A program made the translations under genes and the position numbers. DNA of 64,000 bases, from NCBI RefSeq assembly GCF_041052385.1, contig NZ_CP163439.1:3895001-3959000 (forward strand), read 5' to 3'. This DNA is from Streptomyces sp. R28. Its GTDB lineage: Bacteria > Actinomycetota > Actinomycetes > Streptomycetales > Streptomycetaceae. Positions 33,231 through 41,926 of this stretch are shown here, piece by piece (position 1 is the stretch's first letter; each line of letters starts with the position of its first letter). Under the pieces are notes generated by a model. That model made no database searches. It was given only the letters and a program-made list of their open reading frames with translations, and had not been told where the DNA came from.

Positions 33231-34460
33231 TCACAACCGCGCGCGCAACGCCCCGAACTCCTCGTGGAAATGCGGGAAGGTCTTCCGTACGCACCCGGGG
33301 TCGTCGAACGAAATGCCCGGCGTCCGAAGCCCGGTCACCGCGAAGGACATCACGATGCGGTGGTCGCCGTAGGTCTTGACCTGCGTTCCCGCGGGCGTAC
33401 CCGGCTGGATCTCGATCCAGTCCGGCCCTGTGGTCACCTCCACCCCCAGCCGCCGCAGGTTCTCCGCACAGGCCTCCAGCCGGTCGCACTCCTTCACCCG
33501 TGTGTTCGCCACGTCCTCGATCCGTACCGGCCCGGAGGCGAACGGTGCGATGGCCGCGAGGGTCGGCATGGTGTCGGAGATGTCCCGCATGTTGACGGTG
33601 ACGCCCCGCAGTTCGCCGGTCCCCCGGACCGTCGTCGACTCCGTGCCCACCGACACCTGCGCGCCCATCCGCCGCAGGACGTCGACGAAGCCCAGGTCGC
33701 CCTGGAGCGCCCCTTCGCCCAGGCCCGGAACCGTCACCTCGCCGCCCGTGACGGCCGCCGCCGCGAAGAAGTAGCTCGCGGTCGACGCGTCGGGCTCCAC
33801 CGCGTAGGTCGTCGCCCGGTAACCGCCCGGCGGGACGACGAAGACGTTCCCCTCGCGCCGTACCTCCACCCCGAACGCCCGCATCATCGCGATCGTGATC
33901 TCGACGTACGGCACCGAGACGAGGTCGGTGACGGTGATGCGCAGGCCCTTGCGGGTCATCGGCCCCAGCAGCAACAGCGCCGTCAGGTACTGCGACGACT
34001 GCCCCGCGTCCAGCGTCACGCCCCCGCCCTCGACGCCGGCCGCCGTCACCGTCAGCGGGTGATGGCCCTCCTTCTCCGCGTGCCGCAGGTCCACGCCCAG
34101 GTCGCGCAGGGCCCGGGTGAGCGGCAGCAGGGGGCGGCGGCGCATCTGCGGCGAGGCGTCGAAGCGGTAGGTGCCGTGGCCGGTCGCGGCGAGCGTCGGC
34201 AGGAAGCGGGCCGTCGTCGCGCCGTCCCGGCAGTAGACGTCGGCCTCGGCGGCGGCAGGGCCCTGCGGACGGCCGTCGACCTGCCAGGTGCCCGGGGTCC
34301 GGCCGACCCGGTAGCCGAGCCGTACCAGCCCCTCGGCGAAGCCCTCCGTGTCGTCCGAGCGGAGCGGGCGCCGAAGGGTGGTGACACCGTCGGCGGCGGC
34401 CGCCAGGAAGAGGGCACGGGCGGTGATGGACTTGGAACCGGGGACGTCGACTGCGGGCAT
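33231..34460 (-). CDS. aroA: 3-phosphoshikimate 1-carboxyvinyltransferase (EPSP synthase)
   Basis: A 409-residue EPSP synthase that joins shikimate 3-phosphate and PEP. Active-site features are present: GSKSITARAL (Lys, Ser, Arg), RDGATTARFLP for the PEP loop, QSSQYLTALLL, DISDTMPT (Asp), VKECDRLEA (Glu, Arg), YGDHRIVMS (Arg) and CVRKTFPHF (Lys). ATG 34460 follows GAGGGC; the N-terminus is about 15 residues shorter than usual but keeps the first strand. No other shikimate gene is near. Streptomycetes normally carry aroA-like genes elsewhere, so this may be a second copy or serve secondary metabolism. Confidence 0.88.
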   Translation of the reverse strand: MPAVDVPGSKSITARALFLAAAADGVTTLRRPLRSDDTEGFAEGLVRLGYRVGRTPGTWQVDGRPQGPAAAEADVYCRDGATTARFLPTLAATGHGTYRFDASPQMRRRPLLPLTRALRDLGVDLRHAEKEGHHPLTVTAAGVEGGGVTLDAGQSSQYLTALLLLGPMTRKGLRITVTDLVSVPYVEITIAMMRAFGVEVRREGNVFVVPPGGYRATTYAVEPDASTASYFFAAAAVTGGEVTVPGLGEGALQGDLGFVDVLRRMGAQVSVGTESTTVRGTGELRGVTVNMRDISDTMPTLAAIAPFASGPVRIEDVANTRVKECDRLEACAENLRRLGVEVTTGPDWIEIQPGTPAGTQVKTYGDHRIVMSFAVTGLRTPGISFDDPGCVRKTFPHFHEEFGALRARL

Positions 34461-34827
34461 GCCCTCATGATCGCCCGGGTGCCGGCTTCGGCGCCGCGAC
34501 GTCCACGGGATGGACCCGCACGGCCCTGACCCGTCACTCGCCCGACCTCTCGCCCGATGCCCACGCGTCCCGTGGAACGCGGCGGCCCCGGGCGTACCTG
34601 GTTCGCGGATTCCGGCCGTCCCCGGGAACCCAGCCCCACCCGCGCTCGTCCAACCCGCGCGCTGCCGGAGAGTCACCGTGGTCCGGTGTCGGCCCTCGCT
34701 GCTGGCTGCGATCGCTGACCACCCTCTCCGCCGTACCGCGGCCGGCAGCACGCCGTCATCGGCGCGCCCCCTCCAACTGCGCCGATGGCGGCCCCTCTCT
34801 GGTTACGGTGCACTCCCTTGACTGGCA
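34461..34827. other. Intergenic region between aroA and the GH3 gene
   Basis: About 370 bp of GC-rich DNA with no gene I can support; short ORFs on both strands lack ribosome binding sites. The GH3 promoter presumably lies at its right end. Confidence 0.5.
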
Positions 34828-34864
34828 GAAACTTCCCGGTTATTGGTGACTTCTCGGAAGTTTC
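34828..34864. promoter_or_regulatory. Inverted repeat in the GH3 gene leader
   Basis: GAAACTTCC (34828-34836) and GGAAGTTTC (34856-34864) form exact 9-bp arms 32 bp before the GTG start. The segment is AT-richer than its surroundings. It may be an operator or an mRNA hairpin controlling translation. Confidence 0.5.
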
Positions 34865-34895
34865 CTTCAGCGCACCACCTCCGGAAGGAGCGCAC

Positions 34896-36740
34896 GTGCC
34901 CGACACCAGCACGGGAAGCACGGGAAGCACCGCAACACCTTCAAGACGTACGGTCCTCGCGGCCACCGCCGGCGTCACCACCGCCCTGGCCGTCGGCGGC
35001 AGCGCGCACGCCGGCGCCCCGGACGACAGGAAACTGCGCGCCCTCATCGCCCGGATGACCCTGCCGGAGAAGGTCGGCCAGCTCTTCGTCATGCGGGTCT
35101 ACGGCCACTCGGCGACCACCCCCGACCAGGCCGACATCGACGCCAACCTCAAGGAGATCGGCGTCCGGACGGCCGCCGAGATGGTCGCCAAGTACCGGGT
35201 GGGCGGCATCATCTACTTCACCTGGGCGCACAACACCCGCACTCCGCACCAGATCGCCGACCTGTCCAACGGCATCCAGAGGGCGTCCCTCACCCAGCCC
35301 CGCGGCCTGCCCGTCCTCGTCTCCACCGACCAGGAGCACGGCATCGTCTGCCGCGTCGGCGAGCCCGCCACCCTCTTCCCGGGCGCCATGGCCATCGGGG
35401 CGGGCGGCTCACGCGCCGATGCCCGCACCCTCGGCCGGATCGCCGGACAGGAACTCAGAGCGCTCGGCATCCGGCAGAACTACTCCCCCGTGGCCGATGT
35501 GAACGTCAACCCGGGCAACCCGGTGATCGGCGTCCGTTCCTTCGGCGCCGAACCGGACGCGGTGGCCGGCATGGTCGCCGCCGAGGTGGCCGGATATCAG
35601 CGCTCCCGGCAGATCGCGGCCACCGCCAAGCACTTCCCGGGCCACGGCGACACGGCCGTCGACAGCCACTACGGCTTCCCCGTCATCACGCACACCCGTG
35701 AGCAGTGGGAGACCCTGGACGCACCGCCCTTCCGGGCCGCCGTCCGCGCCGGCATCGACTCGATCATGACCGCGCACATCATGGTCCCGGCCCTCGACGA
35801 CTCCGGCGACCCGGCCACCCTCTCCCACTCGATCCTCACCGGCATCCTGCGCGAGGAGTTGGGCTACGACGGCGTGGTGGTCACGGACTCCCTCGGCATG
35901 GAGGGCGTACGGACGAAGTACGGCGACGACCGCGTCCCCGTCCTCGCGCTCAAGGCGGGCGTGGACCAGCTCCTCAATCCTCCGTCCCTCGACATCGCGT
36001 GGAACGCGGTCCTCAAGGCCGTCCAGGAAGGCGAGTTGACCGAGGCGCGGCTCGACGAGTCGATCCTGCGGATCCTGCGACTGAAGGCGAAGCTGCGGCT
36101 GTTCGAGGAGCCGTACGTCAGCCAGGGCGGGGTCGACCGGCACGTCGGGACCGCATCCCACCTCAGGACCGCCGACCGCATCGCCGAGCGGACGACGACC
36201 CTGCTGGTCAACGAGGGGGCACTGCTCCCGCTGTCCCGCCGCACCCACCCCGAGGTCCTCGTCGTCGGCGCCGACCCGGCCTCCCCGTCCGGCACGACGG
36301 GACCGCCGACCGGCGTGCTCGCCGCCGCCCTCACCGAGCTGGGCTTCACGGCGACCGCCCTGTCCACGGGTACGGCACCCTCCGCCGCCACCGTCGCCAG
36401 GGCAGTCGAGGCGGCCCGGACGGCGGACGCGGTGGTGGTCGGGACGTACAACGTCACGGCGAGCAGCACACAGAAGGCGCTGGTCGAGCAGCTCCTCGCG
36501 ACGGGCAAGCCGGTGGTGGCGGTCGCGATCCGCAACCCGTACGACGTGGCCCACCTGCCCGCCGTCCCCGCCTGCTTGGCCTCGTACTCCTGGACCGACG
36601 TCGAGCTGCGGGCGGCCGCGCGGGTGATCGCCGGGCGGGTGGCACCGCGCGGGAGGCTGCCGGTGCCGGTGCAGCGGGCGGACGATCCGGCGCGGGTGCT
36701 GTATCCGGTCGGGCACGGGCTGACGTACGGGAGCAGCTAG
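34896..36740 (+). CDS. Secreted glycoside hydrolase family 3 (beta-N-acetylhexosaminidase-like)
   Basis: A 614-residue exported enzyme. A Tat signal (SRRTVLAATAGVTTALAVGG, cleavage near AHAG) precedes a GH3 N-domain with KHFPGHGDTAVDSHYG, the NagZ-type loop carrying the His acid/base, and VVTDSLGMEGV with the nucleophile Asp. A C-terminal GH3 alpha/beta sandwich follows. It likely removes GlcNAc from peptidoglycan or chitin fragments outside the cell. GTG 34896 is chosen for GGAAGGAG upstream and because it starts just before the signal; the longer frame to 34785 is unlikely. An inverted repeat lies in the leader. Confidence 0.9.
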   Translation: MPDTSTGSTGSTATPSRRTVLAATAGVTTALAVGGSAHAGAPDDRKLRALIARMTLPEKVGQLFVMRVYGHSATTPDQADIDANLKEIGVRTAAEMVAKYRVGGIIYFTWAHNTRTPHQIADLSNGIQRASLTQPRGLPVLVSTDQEHGIVCRVGEPATLFPGAMAIGAGGSRADARTLGRIAGQELRALGIRQNYSPVADVNVNPGNPVIGVRSFGAEPDAVAGMVAAEVAGYQRSRQIAATAKHFPGHGDTAVDSHYGFPVITHTREQWETLDAPPFRAAVRAGIDSIMTAHIMVPALDDSGDPATLSHSILTGILREELGYDGVVVTDSLGMEGVRTKYGDDRVPVLALKAGVDQLLNPPSLDIAWNAVLKAVQEGELTEARLDESILRILRLKAKLRLFEEPYVSQGGVDRHVGTASHLRTADRIAERTTTLLVNEGALLPLSRRTHPEVLVVGADPASPSGTTGPPTGVLAAALTELGFTATALSTGTAPSAATVARAVEAARTADAVVVGTYNVTASSTQKALVEQLLATGKPVVAVAIRNPYDVAHLPAVPACLASYSWTDVELRAAARVIAGRVAPRGRLPVPVQRADDPARVLYPVGHGLTYGSS

Positions 36741-36827
36741 CGCCCCGTAGCACTTTGTACGTAGTGCCCGTACGCGAAATACCGATCCCACTCACCCCTA
36801 ACCAGCCCAAAGGACCCCACACGCCTG

Positions 36828-36853
36828 GCGTGGCCCGTGATCGCGGGCCACGC
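36828..36853. terminator. Hairpin after the GH3 gene
   Basis: Perfect 10-bp arms GCGTGGCCCG (36828-36837) and CGGGCCACGC (36844-36853) with a 6-nt loop, 87 bp past the GH3 stop and 26 bp before the lipoprotein start. It probably ends the GH3 transcript, so the lipoprotein promoter would overlap it or lie within the GH3 trailer. Confidence 0.6.
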
Positions 36854-36879
36854 TGGACGGGGGTACCGGGGGGAGTGCA

Positions 36880-37527
36880 ATGCGCGGGAGATGTGCCGTT
36901 GGGGTGGTCTGTGCGTTTCTGGTGCTGCTCATCCCGCTGTTGACGGGGTGTCAGAGCCGGTCGGGGGCGGCGGGGGAAGCGGACGGGCGGCTCGACAAGA
37001 CCGCGAGCGAGCAGCAGGTGGCGCCGACCCTGCCCGCCGGATACGGCGTGGTGTTCCTCGGCGTCGACGAGTGCAGTTCCTTCGGTACGTCGAGCTTCAC
37101 CGAGGTGTCCTGCACCAGTGAGCGGGCGGCGGCGCGGGTCGTGGCGCGACACGACGGAAAGGCGGGCGACGGGCCGCTGTGCCCCGGGACCACGGACTTC
37201 GTCCTCCACATCAGCCAGCAGAGCCGCACGTCCGACGAGGACGGAGACGGCGCGATCCCGCAGGGCTACGCCTGCATGCGCAACCTCACTTCGCCCCACC
37301 CCGGCGACCCCGGCGGCGGAGGCGGCCCCCGCACGATCGTCGGCGACTGCGTCTACGGCTCCGGCGACGGCCAGGTCCGCGAGACGTCGTGCGACGGCAA
37401 CGGCGAGCAGAAGCCGCAGTACAAGGTGACCAGGTCCGTCGGCAAGCGGGCCCACTGCCCCCCGTCGACGGCCCTGTACGTCCAACTGGGCGGCGAGAAA
37501 CCGGTGGGGTGCGCGCGGCCGGTGTGA
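36880..37527 (+). CDS. Cysteine-rich putative lipoprotein
   Basis: A 215-residue exported protein. The signal (CAVGVVCAFLVLLIPLLTGC) ends in a lipobox LLTGC with Cys24 as the lipid-modified residue. The mature protein has about eight further cysteines, likely in disulfides, in an N-terminal part (DECSSFGTSSFTEVSCTSE) and a repeated-looking C-terminal part (VGDCVYGSGDGQVRETSCDG); both resemble small extracellular domains seen beside DUF-type streptomycete lipoproteins. Function unknown. ATG 36880 follows GGGGGGAGTGCA. Confidence 0.75.
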   Translation: MRGRCAVGVVCAFLVLLIPLLTGCQSRSGAAGEADGRLDKTASEQQVAPTLPAGYGVVFLGVDECSSFGTSSFTEVSCTSERAAARVVARHDGKAGDGPLCPGTTDFVLHISQQSRTSDEDGDGAIPQGYACMRNLTSPHPGDPGGGGGPRTIVGDCVYGSGDGQVRETSCDGNGEQKPQYKVTRSVGKRAHCPPSTALYVQLGGEKPVGCARPV

Positions 37528-37574
37528 GCGCCGCCCTCGGGCCGGCCGGTGTGAGGCCGGTCAGCCGGCGCCGG

Positions 37575-37967
37575 TCAGCACAGGATCCAGCCCTTGCTCA
37601 CCGAGCCGCTGCCCACCCGCCCCTTCACCCGCACGCACCGCTGCCCGGCGTGCACCGTCACCGGTCCCGCCTGGTGGCTGTAGTACCACTCGTCGACGAC
37701 CGGGTTGGCGCGGCGGGCCTGCACGCTGACCATCATCCACTGCTTGCGGCCGGGATCCTTGGGCTTGGTGATGGCGCAGACGTAGCCGGCCCGCTTGTAG
37801 ACGTACAGCGTGCCGGTGGAGAACGGGTACGTCTTGACCTTGCGTCCCTCGCACCGCGTGGGGGCGGCTGCCTGCGCCTCGGCCGGAGCCGCGACCGCGA
37901 GCAGGCCGGACGCGGTCAGCAACGCCAGGCCGACCGCCACCCGTCGGCGTATCGCTCCTGTGTCCAC
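37575..37967 (-). CDS. Small secreted protein of unknown function
   Basis: A 130-residue protein with a Sec signal (RRRVAVGLALLTASGLLAVA, cleavage near AEAQA) and a mature part of about 95 residues with four cysteines (TRCEG, YVCAI, QRCVR and the terminal ILC) that could form two disulfides. GTG 37967 follows GGGGAGGACAACACT; a TTG at 37994 gives a longer form but lacks a site. I do not recognise the family. It converges on the lipoprotein gene. Confidence 0.7.
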   Translation of the reverse strand: MDTGAIRRRVAVGLALLTASGLLAVAAPAEAQAAAPTRCEGRKVKTYPFSTGTLYVYKRAGYVCAITKPKDPGRKQWMMVSVQARRANPVVDEWYYSHQAGPVTVHAGQRCVRVKGRVGSGSVSKGWILC

Positions 37968-38060
37968 AGTGTTGTCCTCCCCGTACACCGGCAATGAGCG
38001 TACTGGTGTACGGACGCACGGCGTATGCCGGATGGTTGCACGGCCGTCAGGCGGACCCGG

Positions 38061-41000
38061 TCACCGGGCCGCCCCGACCGGCTCCTCCGGCTCGGCCTGT
38101 CCGAGGAAGGCCCGCCACAGCTCCGCGTACCGCCCGCCCCGCGCCAGCAGCTCCTCGTGCGTGCCGTCCTCGGCGACCCTGCCGTGGTCCATCACCACGA
38201 CCCGGTCCGCGCGGGCGGCCGTCGTCAGGCGGTGGGCGACGACGAGGGTCGTACGGCGGCCCGCGAGACGGTCCGTCGCCTGGTTGACCTGGGCCTCCGT
38301 GGCCAGGTCCAGCGCGGCCGTCGCCTCGTCGAGAAGCAGGATGTCGGGGTCGACCAGCTCGGCGCGGGCAAGGGCGATCAGCTGGCGTTGCCCGGCGGAG
38401 AGGTTGCGGCCGCGCTCGGCGACCTCGTGGAGGTAGCCGCCGTCGAGGGTCGCGATCATCTCGTGGGCGCCCACCGCCCGCGCCGCGGCCTCGACCTCGG
38501 CGTCCGTCGCGTCCGGGCGGCCGTAGGCGATGGCGTCGCGGACGGTGCCCTGGAAGAGGTAGGCCTCCTGCGGGACGACGCCGAGACGGTGCCGGTACGA
38601 CGTGATGTCCAGGGAGCGCAGATCCGTGCCGTCGGCCGTGACCCGGCCGCCGGTCGGGTCGTAGAAGCGGGCCACCAGCTTGACGAGGGTCGACTTGCCC
38701 GCGCCGGTCTCGCCGACGAAGGCGACCGTCTGCCCGGCGGGGATGCGCAGGTCGATCCCGCGCAGGGCCGCGTCCCCCTCGTCGACGCCCCCGTACTTGA
38801 AGTGCACGTCCTCGAAGGCCACCTCGCCCCGCAGCGACAGCACCTCCAGCGGCTCCTTCGCCGCCTTCGTCGACGTCGGCTCCTGGAGCAGTTCCTGGAT
38901 GCGGCCGAGCGAGACCGTGGCCTGCTGGTAGCCGTCGAAGACCTGGGAGAGCTGCTGGACCGGGGCGAAGAACAGGTCGATGTAGAGCAGGTACGCCACC
39001 AGCGCGCCGGTCGTCAGCGTCGCGTCGTCGATCCGGGCCCCGCCCGCGATCAGCACCGCCGCCGCGGCCGCCGACGACAGGAACTGCACGAAGGGGAAGT
39101 AGATGGAGATCAGCCACTGGCCCCGGATACGGGCCTGGCGGTAGCTGTCACTGCGCTCGGCGAACCGCGCGCCGCCGTCCCGCTCGCGCCGGAAGGCCTG
39201 CACGATCCGCAGCCCGGACACCGACTCCTGAAGGTCGGCGTTGACCAACGACACGCGCTCACGGGCGAGTTCGTACGCCTTCACGCTCGCCCGGCGGAAG
39301 AAGAACGTCGCGACGATCAGCGGCGGCAGCGTCGCGAAGACGACGAGCGCCAGCTGAAGGTCGAGCACCAGCAGGGCGACCATGATGCCGAAGAAGGTGA
39401 CGACGGAGACGAAGGCGGTGACCAGGCCGGTCTGCAGGAACGTCGACAGCGCGTCGACGTCCGTCGTCATCCGCGTCATGATCCGCCCGGTCAACTCCCG
39501 CTCGTAGTAGTCGAGTCCGAGCCGCTGGAGCTGGGCGAAGATCTTCAGGCGGAGGGAGTACAGGACGCGTTCGCCGGTGCGCCCGGTCATCCGGGTCTCG
39601 CCGATCTGCGCCGCCCACTGGGCGATCACGGAGAGCAGGGCGAGGAGGGAGGCCGCCCAGACGGCGCCGAGGGCGACCTGCGTGACGCCCGAGTCGATGC
39701 CGTGCCGGATCAGGACCGGGAGCAGCAGGCCCATGCCGGCGTCCACGGCGACGAGGCCGAGGCTGATCAGCAGGGGCAGCCCGAAGCCTCGTAGCAGCCG
39801 TTTCAGGCCGTACGACTCCTCCGGCCGGACCGCACGGGCCTCGTCGATGTCGGGGGTGTCGGCCGCCGGGGGCAGCGCCTCCACCTGGGCGAGGAGCTCG
39901 GGCGTGGCCGGGGACTCCGTCAGCGCCAGGTCCTTGCGCTCCCGGTCGCCGGTCCACAGACGGGGGGTCACTCCGCGCTCGGCGTCGAACTCGGCGTCCA
40001 GTTCGTCGCGTACGGAGGTGTCCTCCCGGGGGCAGGCGGGCTGGGCGTGGCCGGGTGAGACACCGCCGAGTTCGTCGGGGTCGGTGAGCAGGCGGCGGTA
40101 GAGGGCGGACCGCTCCTGGAGCTCCTCGTGGGTGCCGATGTCGGCGAGGCGTCCGGCGTCCAGGACGGCGATGCGGTCGGCGAGGCCCAGGGTGGAACGG
40201 CGGTGCGCGATGAGGAGGGTGGTGCGGCCCTCCATGACGTGCCCCAGCGCCTCATGGATCTCGTGCTCGACACGGGCGTCCACCGCAGAGGTCGCGTCGT
40301 CGAGGACGAGCAGCCGGGGGTCGGTCAGGATCGCGCGGGCGAGCGCGATGCGCTGGCGCTGGCCGCCGGAGAGGGTGAGGCCGTGCTCGCCGACCTTGGT
40401 GGCGTAGCCCTCGGGCAGCTCGGCGATGAAACGGTCCGCCTGGGCGGTGCGCGCGGCGGCCTCGATCTCCTCGTCGGAGGCGTCCGGGCGGCCGTACGCG
40501 ATGTTGCTGCGGACCGTGTCCGAGAAGAGGAAGGAGTCCTCCGGCACCAGCCCGATCGCGGCCCGCAGCGAGTCGAAGGTCAGCTCACGGACGTCGTGGC
40601 CGCCGACGAGGACGGCACCGCGCGTCACGTCGTAGAAGCGCGGGAGGAGGAGGGAGACCGTGGACTTGCCGGAGCCGGAGGAGCCGACGACGGCGAGGGT
40701 CTCGCCGGGGCGGATCTCGAAGCTGAGTCCGTCGAGGACCGGGCGCTCGTCGTCGTAACCGAAGGACACGTCGTCGAACTCGACGGTCGCGGGCGCGTCG
40801 GCCGGCAGCGTCTTGGAGCCCTCCTTGATCGACGGCTCGGTGTCGATCAGCTCCAGCACCCGCTCGGTACCGGCGCGGGCCTGCTGCCCCACCGTGAGGA
40901 CCATGGCGAGCATCCGGACCGGGCCGACCAGCTGGGCGAGGTAGGTGGAGAAGGCGACGAACGTACCGAGCGTGATGTGCCCGCGCACCGCCAGCCAGCC

Positions 41001-41789
41001 GCCGACCGCGAGCATGGCGACCTGCCCGAGCGCCGGGACGGCCTGGAGCGCCGGGGTGTACTTCGAGTTGAACCGGATGGTGCGCAGCCGCCCCGCGAAG
41101 AGCCGCCGGCTGACCTCCCTGAGCTTCCCGGTCTCCTGCTCCTCCTGCCCGAAGCCCTTCACCACGCGTACGCCGCTGACGGCCCCGTCGACCACGCCCG
41201 CGACGGCGGCGGCCTGGGCCTGGGCGTACCAGGTGGCCGGGTGCAGCTTGGTGCGGCTGCGCCCCGCGATCCACCACAGGGCGGGGGCCACCGCGAGGGC
41301 GACGAGCGTCAGCGGCAGCGACAGCCACGCCATGACGACCAGGGATATCAGGAAGAGCGCGAAGTTCCCGATGGTCATCGGGAGCATGAAGAGCAGGCCC
41401 TGGATCAACTGGAGGTCACTGGTCGCCCGCCCGACGACCTGTCCCGTGGACAGCTCGTCCTGCCGCCGCCCGTCGAGCCGGGTGATCGTCCCGAACATCT
41501 CCGTGCGCAGATCGTGCTGGACGTCGAGGGCGAGGCGGCCGCCGTAGTAGCGGCGGACGTAGGTGAGGACGTAGACGGCGAGGGCCGCGGCGATGAGCAG
41601 GCCGGCCCAGACGGCCATGGAGCGGGCGTGGTCGCCGATGACGTCGTCGATGATCACCTTCGTGATCAGCGGGACGATGGCCATCACGGCCATACCGGCG
41701 AGCGAGGAGCCGAGGGCGAGGATCACGTCCTTGGGGTAGCGCCAGGCGTATCCCCACAGTCGCCGTGCCCATCCCCGTTGCGTTCTCAC
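38061..41789 (-). CDS. Fused tandem ABC exporter (TMD-NBD-TMD-NBD) with one degenerate ATP site
   Basis: A 1242-residue protein holding two complete ABC-exporter halves. NBD1 has Walker A GSSGSGKST (near 370), signature LSGGQRQ and Walker B VLDDATSA, with Asp in place of the catalytic Glu (near 497). NBD2 has GETGAGKST (near 1028), LSAGQRQ and LLLDEATAALD. Thus site 1 (NBD1 Walker with the altered LSAGQ) is degenerate and site 2 consensus, as in heterodimeric exporters. An acidic linker of about 100 residues joins the halves. It likely exports a lipid, drug or peptide. GTG 41789 has CGGAGGGCACC upstream; TTG 41834 is the longer alternative. Confidence 0.92.
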   Translation of the reverse strand: MRTQRGWARRLWGYAWRYPKDVILALGSSLAGMAVMAIVPLITKVIIDDVIGDHARSMAVWAGLLIAAALAVYVLTYVRRYYGGRLALDVQHDLRTEMFGTITRLDGRRQDELSTGQVVGRATSDLQLIQGLLFMLPMTIGNFALFLISLVVMAWLSLPLTLVALAVAPALWWIAGRSRTKLHPATWYAQAQAAAVAGVVDGAVSGVRVVKGFGQEEQETGKLREVSRRLFAGRLRTIRFNSKYTPALQAVPALGQVAMLAVGGWLAVRGHITLGTFVAFSTYLAQLVGPVRMLAMVLTVGQQARAGTERVLELIDTEPSIKEGSKTLPADAPATVEFDDVSFGYDDERPVLDGLSFEIRPGETLAVVGSSGSGKSTVSLLLPRFYDVTRGAVLVGGHDVRELTFDSLRAAIGLVPEDSFLFSDTVRSNIAYGRPDASDEEIEAAARTAQADRFIAELPEGYATKVGEHGLTLSGGQRQRIALARAILTDPRLLVLDDATSAVDARVEHEIHEALGHVMEGRTTLLIAHRRSTLGLADRIAVLDAGRLADIGTHEELQERSALYRRLLTDPDELGGVSPGHAQPACPREDTSVRDELDAEFDAERGVTPRLWTGDRERKDLALTESPATPELLAQVEALPPAADTPDIDEARAVRPEESYGLKRLLRGFGLPLLISLGLVAVDAGMGLLLPVLIRHGIDSGVTQVALGAVWAASLLALLSVIAQWAAQIGETRMTGRTGERVLYSLRLKIFAQLQRLGLDYYERELTGRIMTRMTTDVDALSTFLQTGLVTAFVSVVTFFGIMVALLVLDLQLALVVFATLPPLIVATFFFRRASVKAYELARERVSLVNADLQESVSGLRIVQAFRRERDGGARFAERSDSYRQARIRGQWLISIYFPFVQFLSSAAAAAVLIAGGARIDDATLTTGALVAYLLYIDLFFAPVQQLSQVFDGYQQATVSLGRIQELLQEPTSTKAAKEPLEVLSLRGEVAFEDVHFKYGGVDEGDAALRGIDLRIPAGQTVAFVGETGAGKSTLVKLVARFYDPTGGRVTADGTDLRSLDITSYRHRLGVVPQEAYLFQGTVRDAIAYGRPDATDAEVEAAARAVGAHEMIATLDGGYLHEVAERGRNLSAGQRQLIALARAELVDPDILLLDEATAALDLATEAQVNQATDRLAGRRTTLVVAHRLTTAARADRVVVMDHGRVAEDGTHEELLARGGRYAELWRAFLGQAEPEEPVGAAR

Positions 41790-41872
41790 GCCGGTGCCCT
41801 CCGTTTTTCGTCCTGAACTACCGGAAGGCACCAACGCGAGACGAGGCGGATTTCATCCCACCGCAATACTCA

Positions 41873-41922
41873 GGGGACTGCACGGGACTGCTCGGGGGAT
41901 TGCTCGGGGACTGCACGGGGCT
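41873..41922. repeat. Imperfect GGACTGCNCGGG-type repeats
   Basis: About four copies of a 12-13 bp unit (GGGACTGCACG, GGACTGCTCGGG, GGATTGCTCGGG, GGACTGCACGGG) between the phytase-like gene stop and the ABC exporter start. They lie just upstream of the exporter, possibly in its promoter region. Confidence 0.65.
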
Positions 41923-41926
41923 GGAT

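Noticed and set aside
40128..41816. 562-codon plus-strand frame opposite the ABC exporter
   Set aside because: Shadow of a strongly supported gene; no motif.
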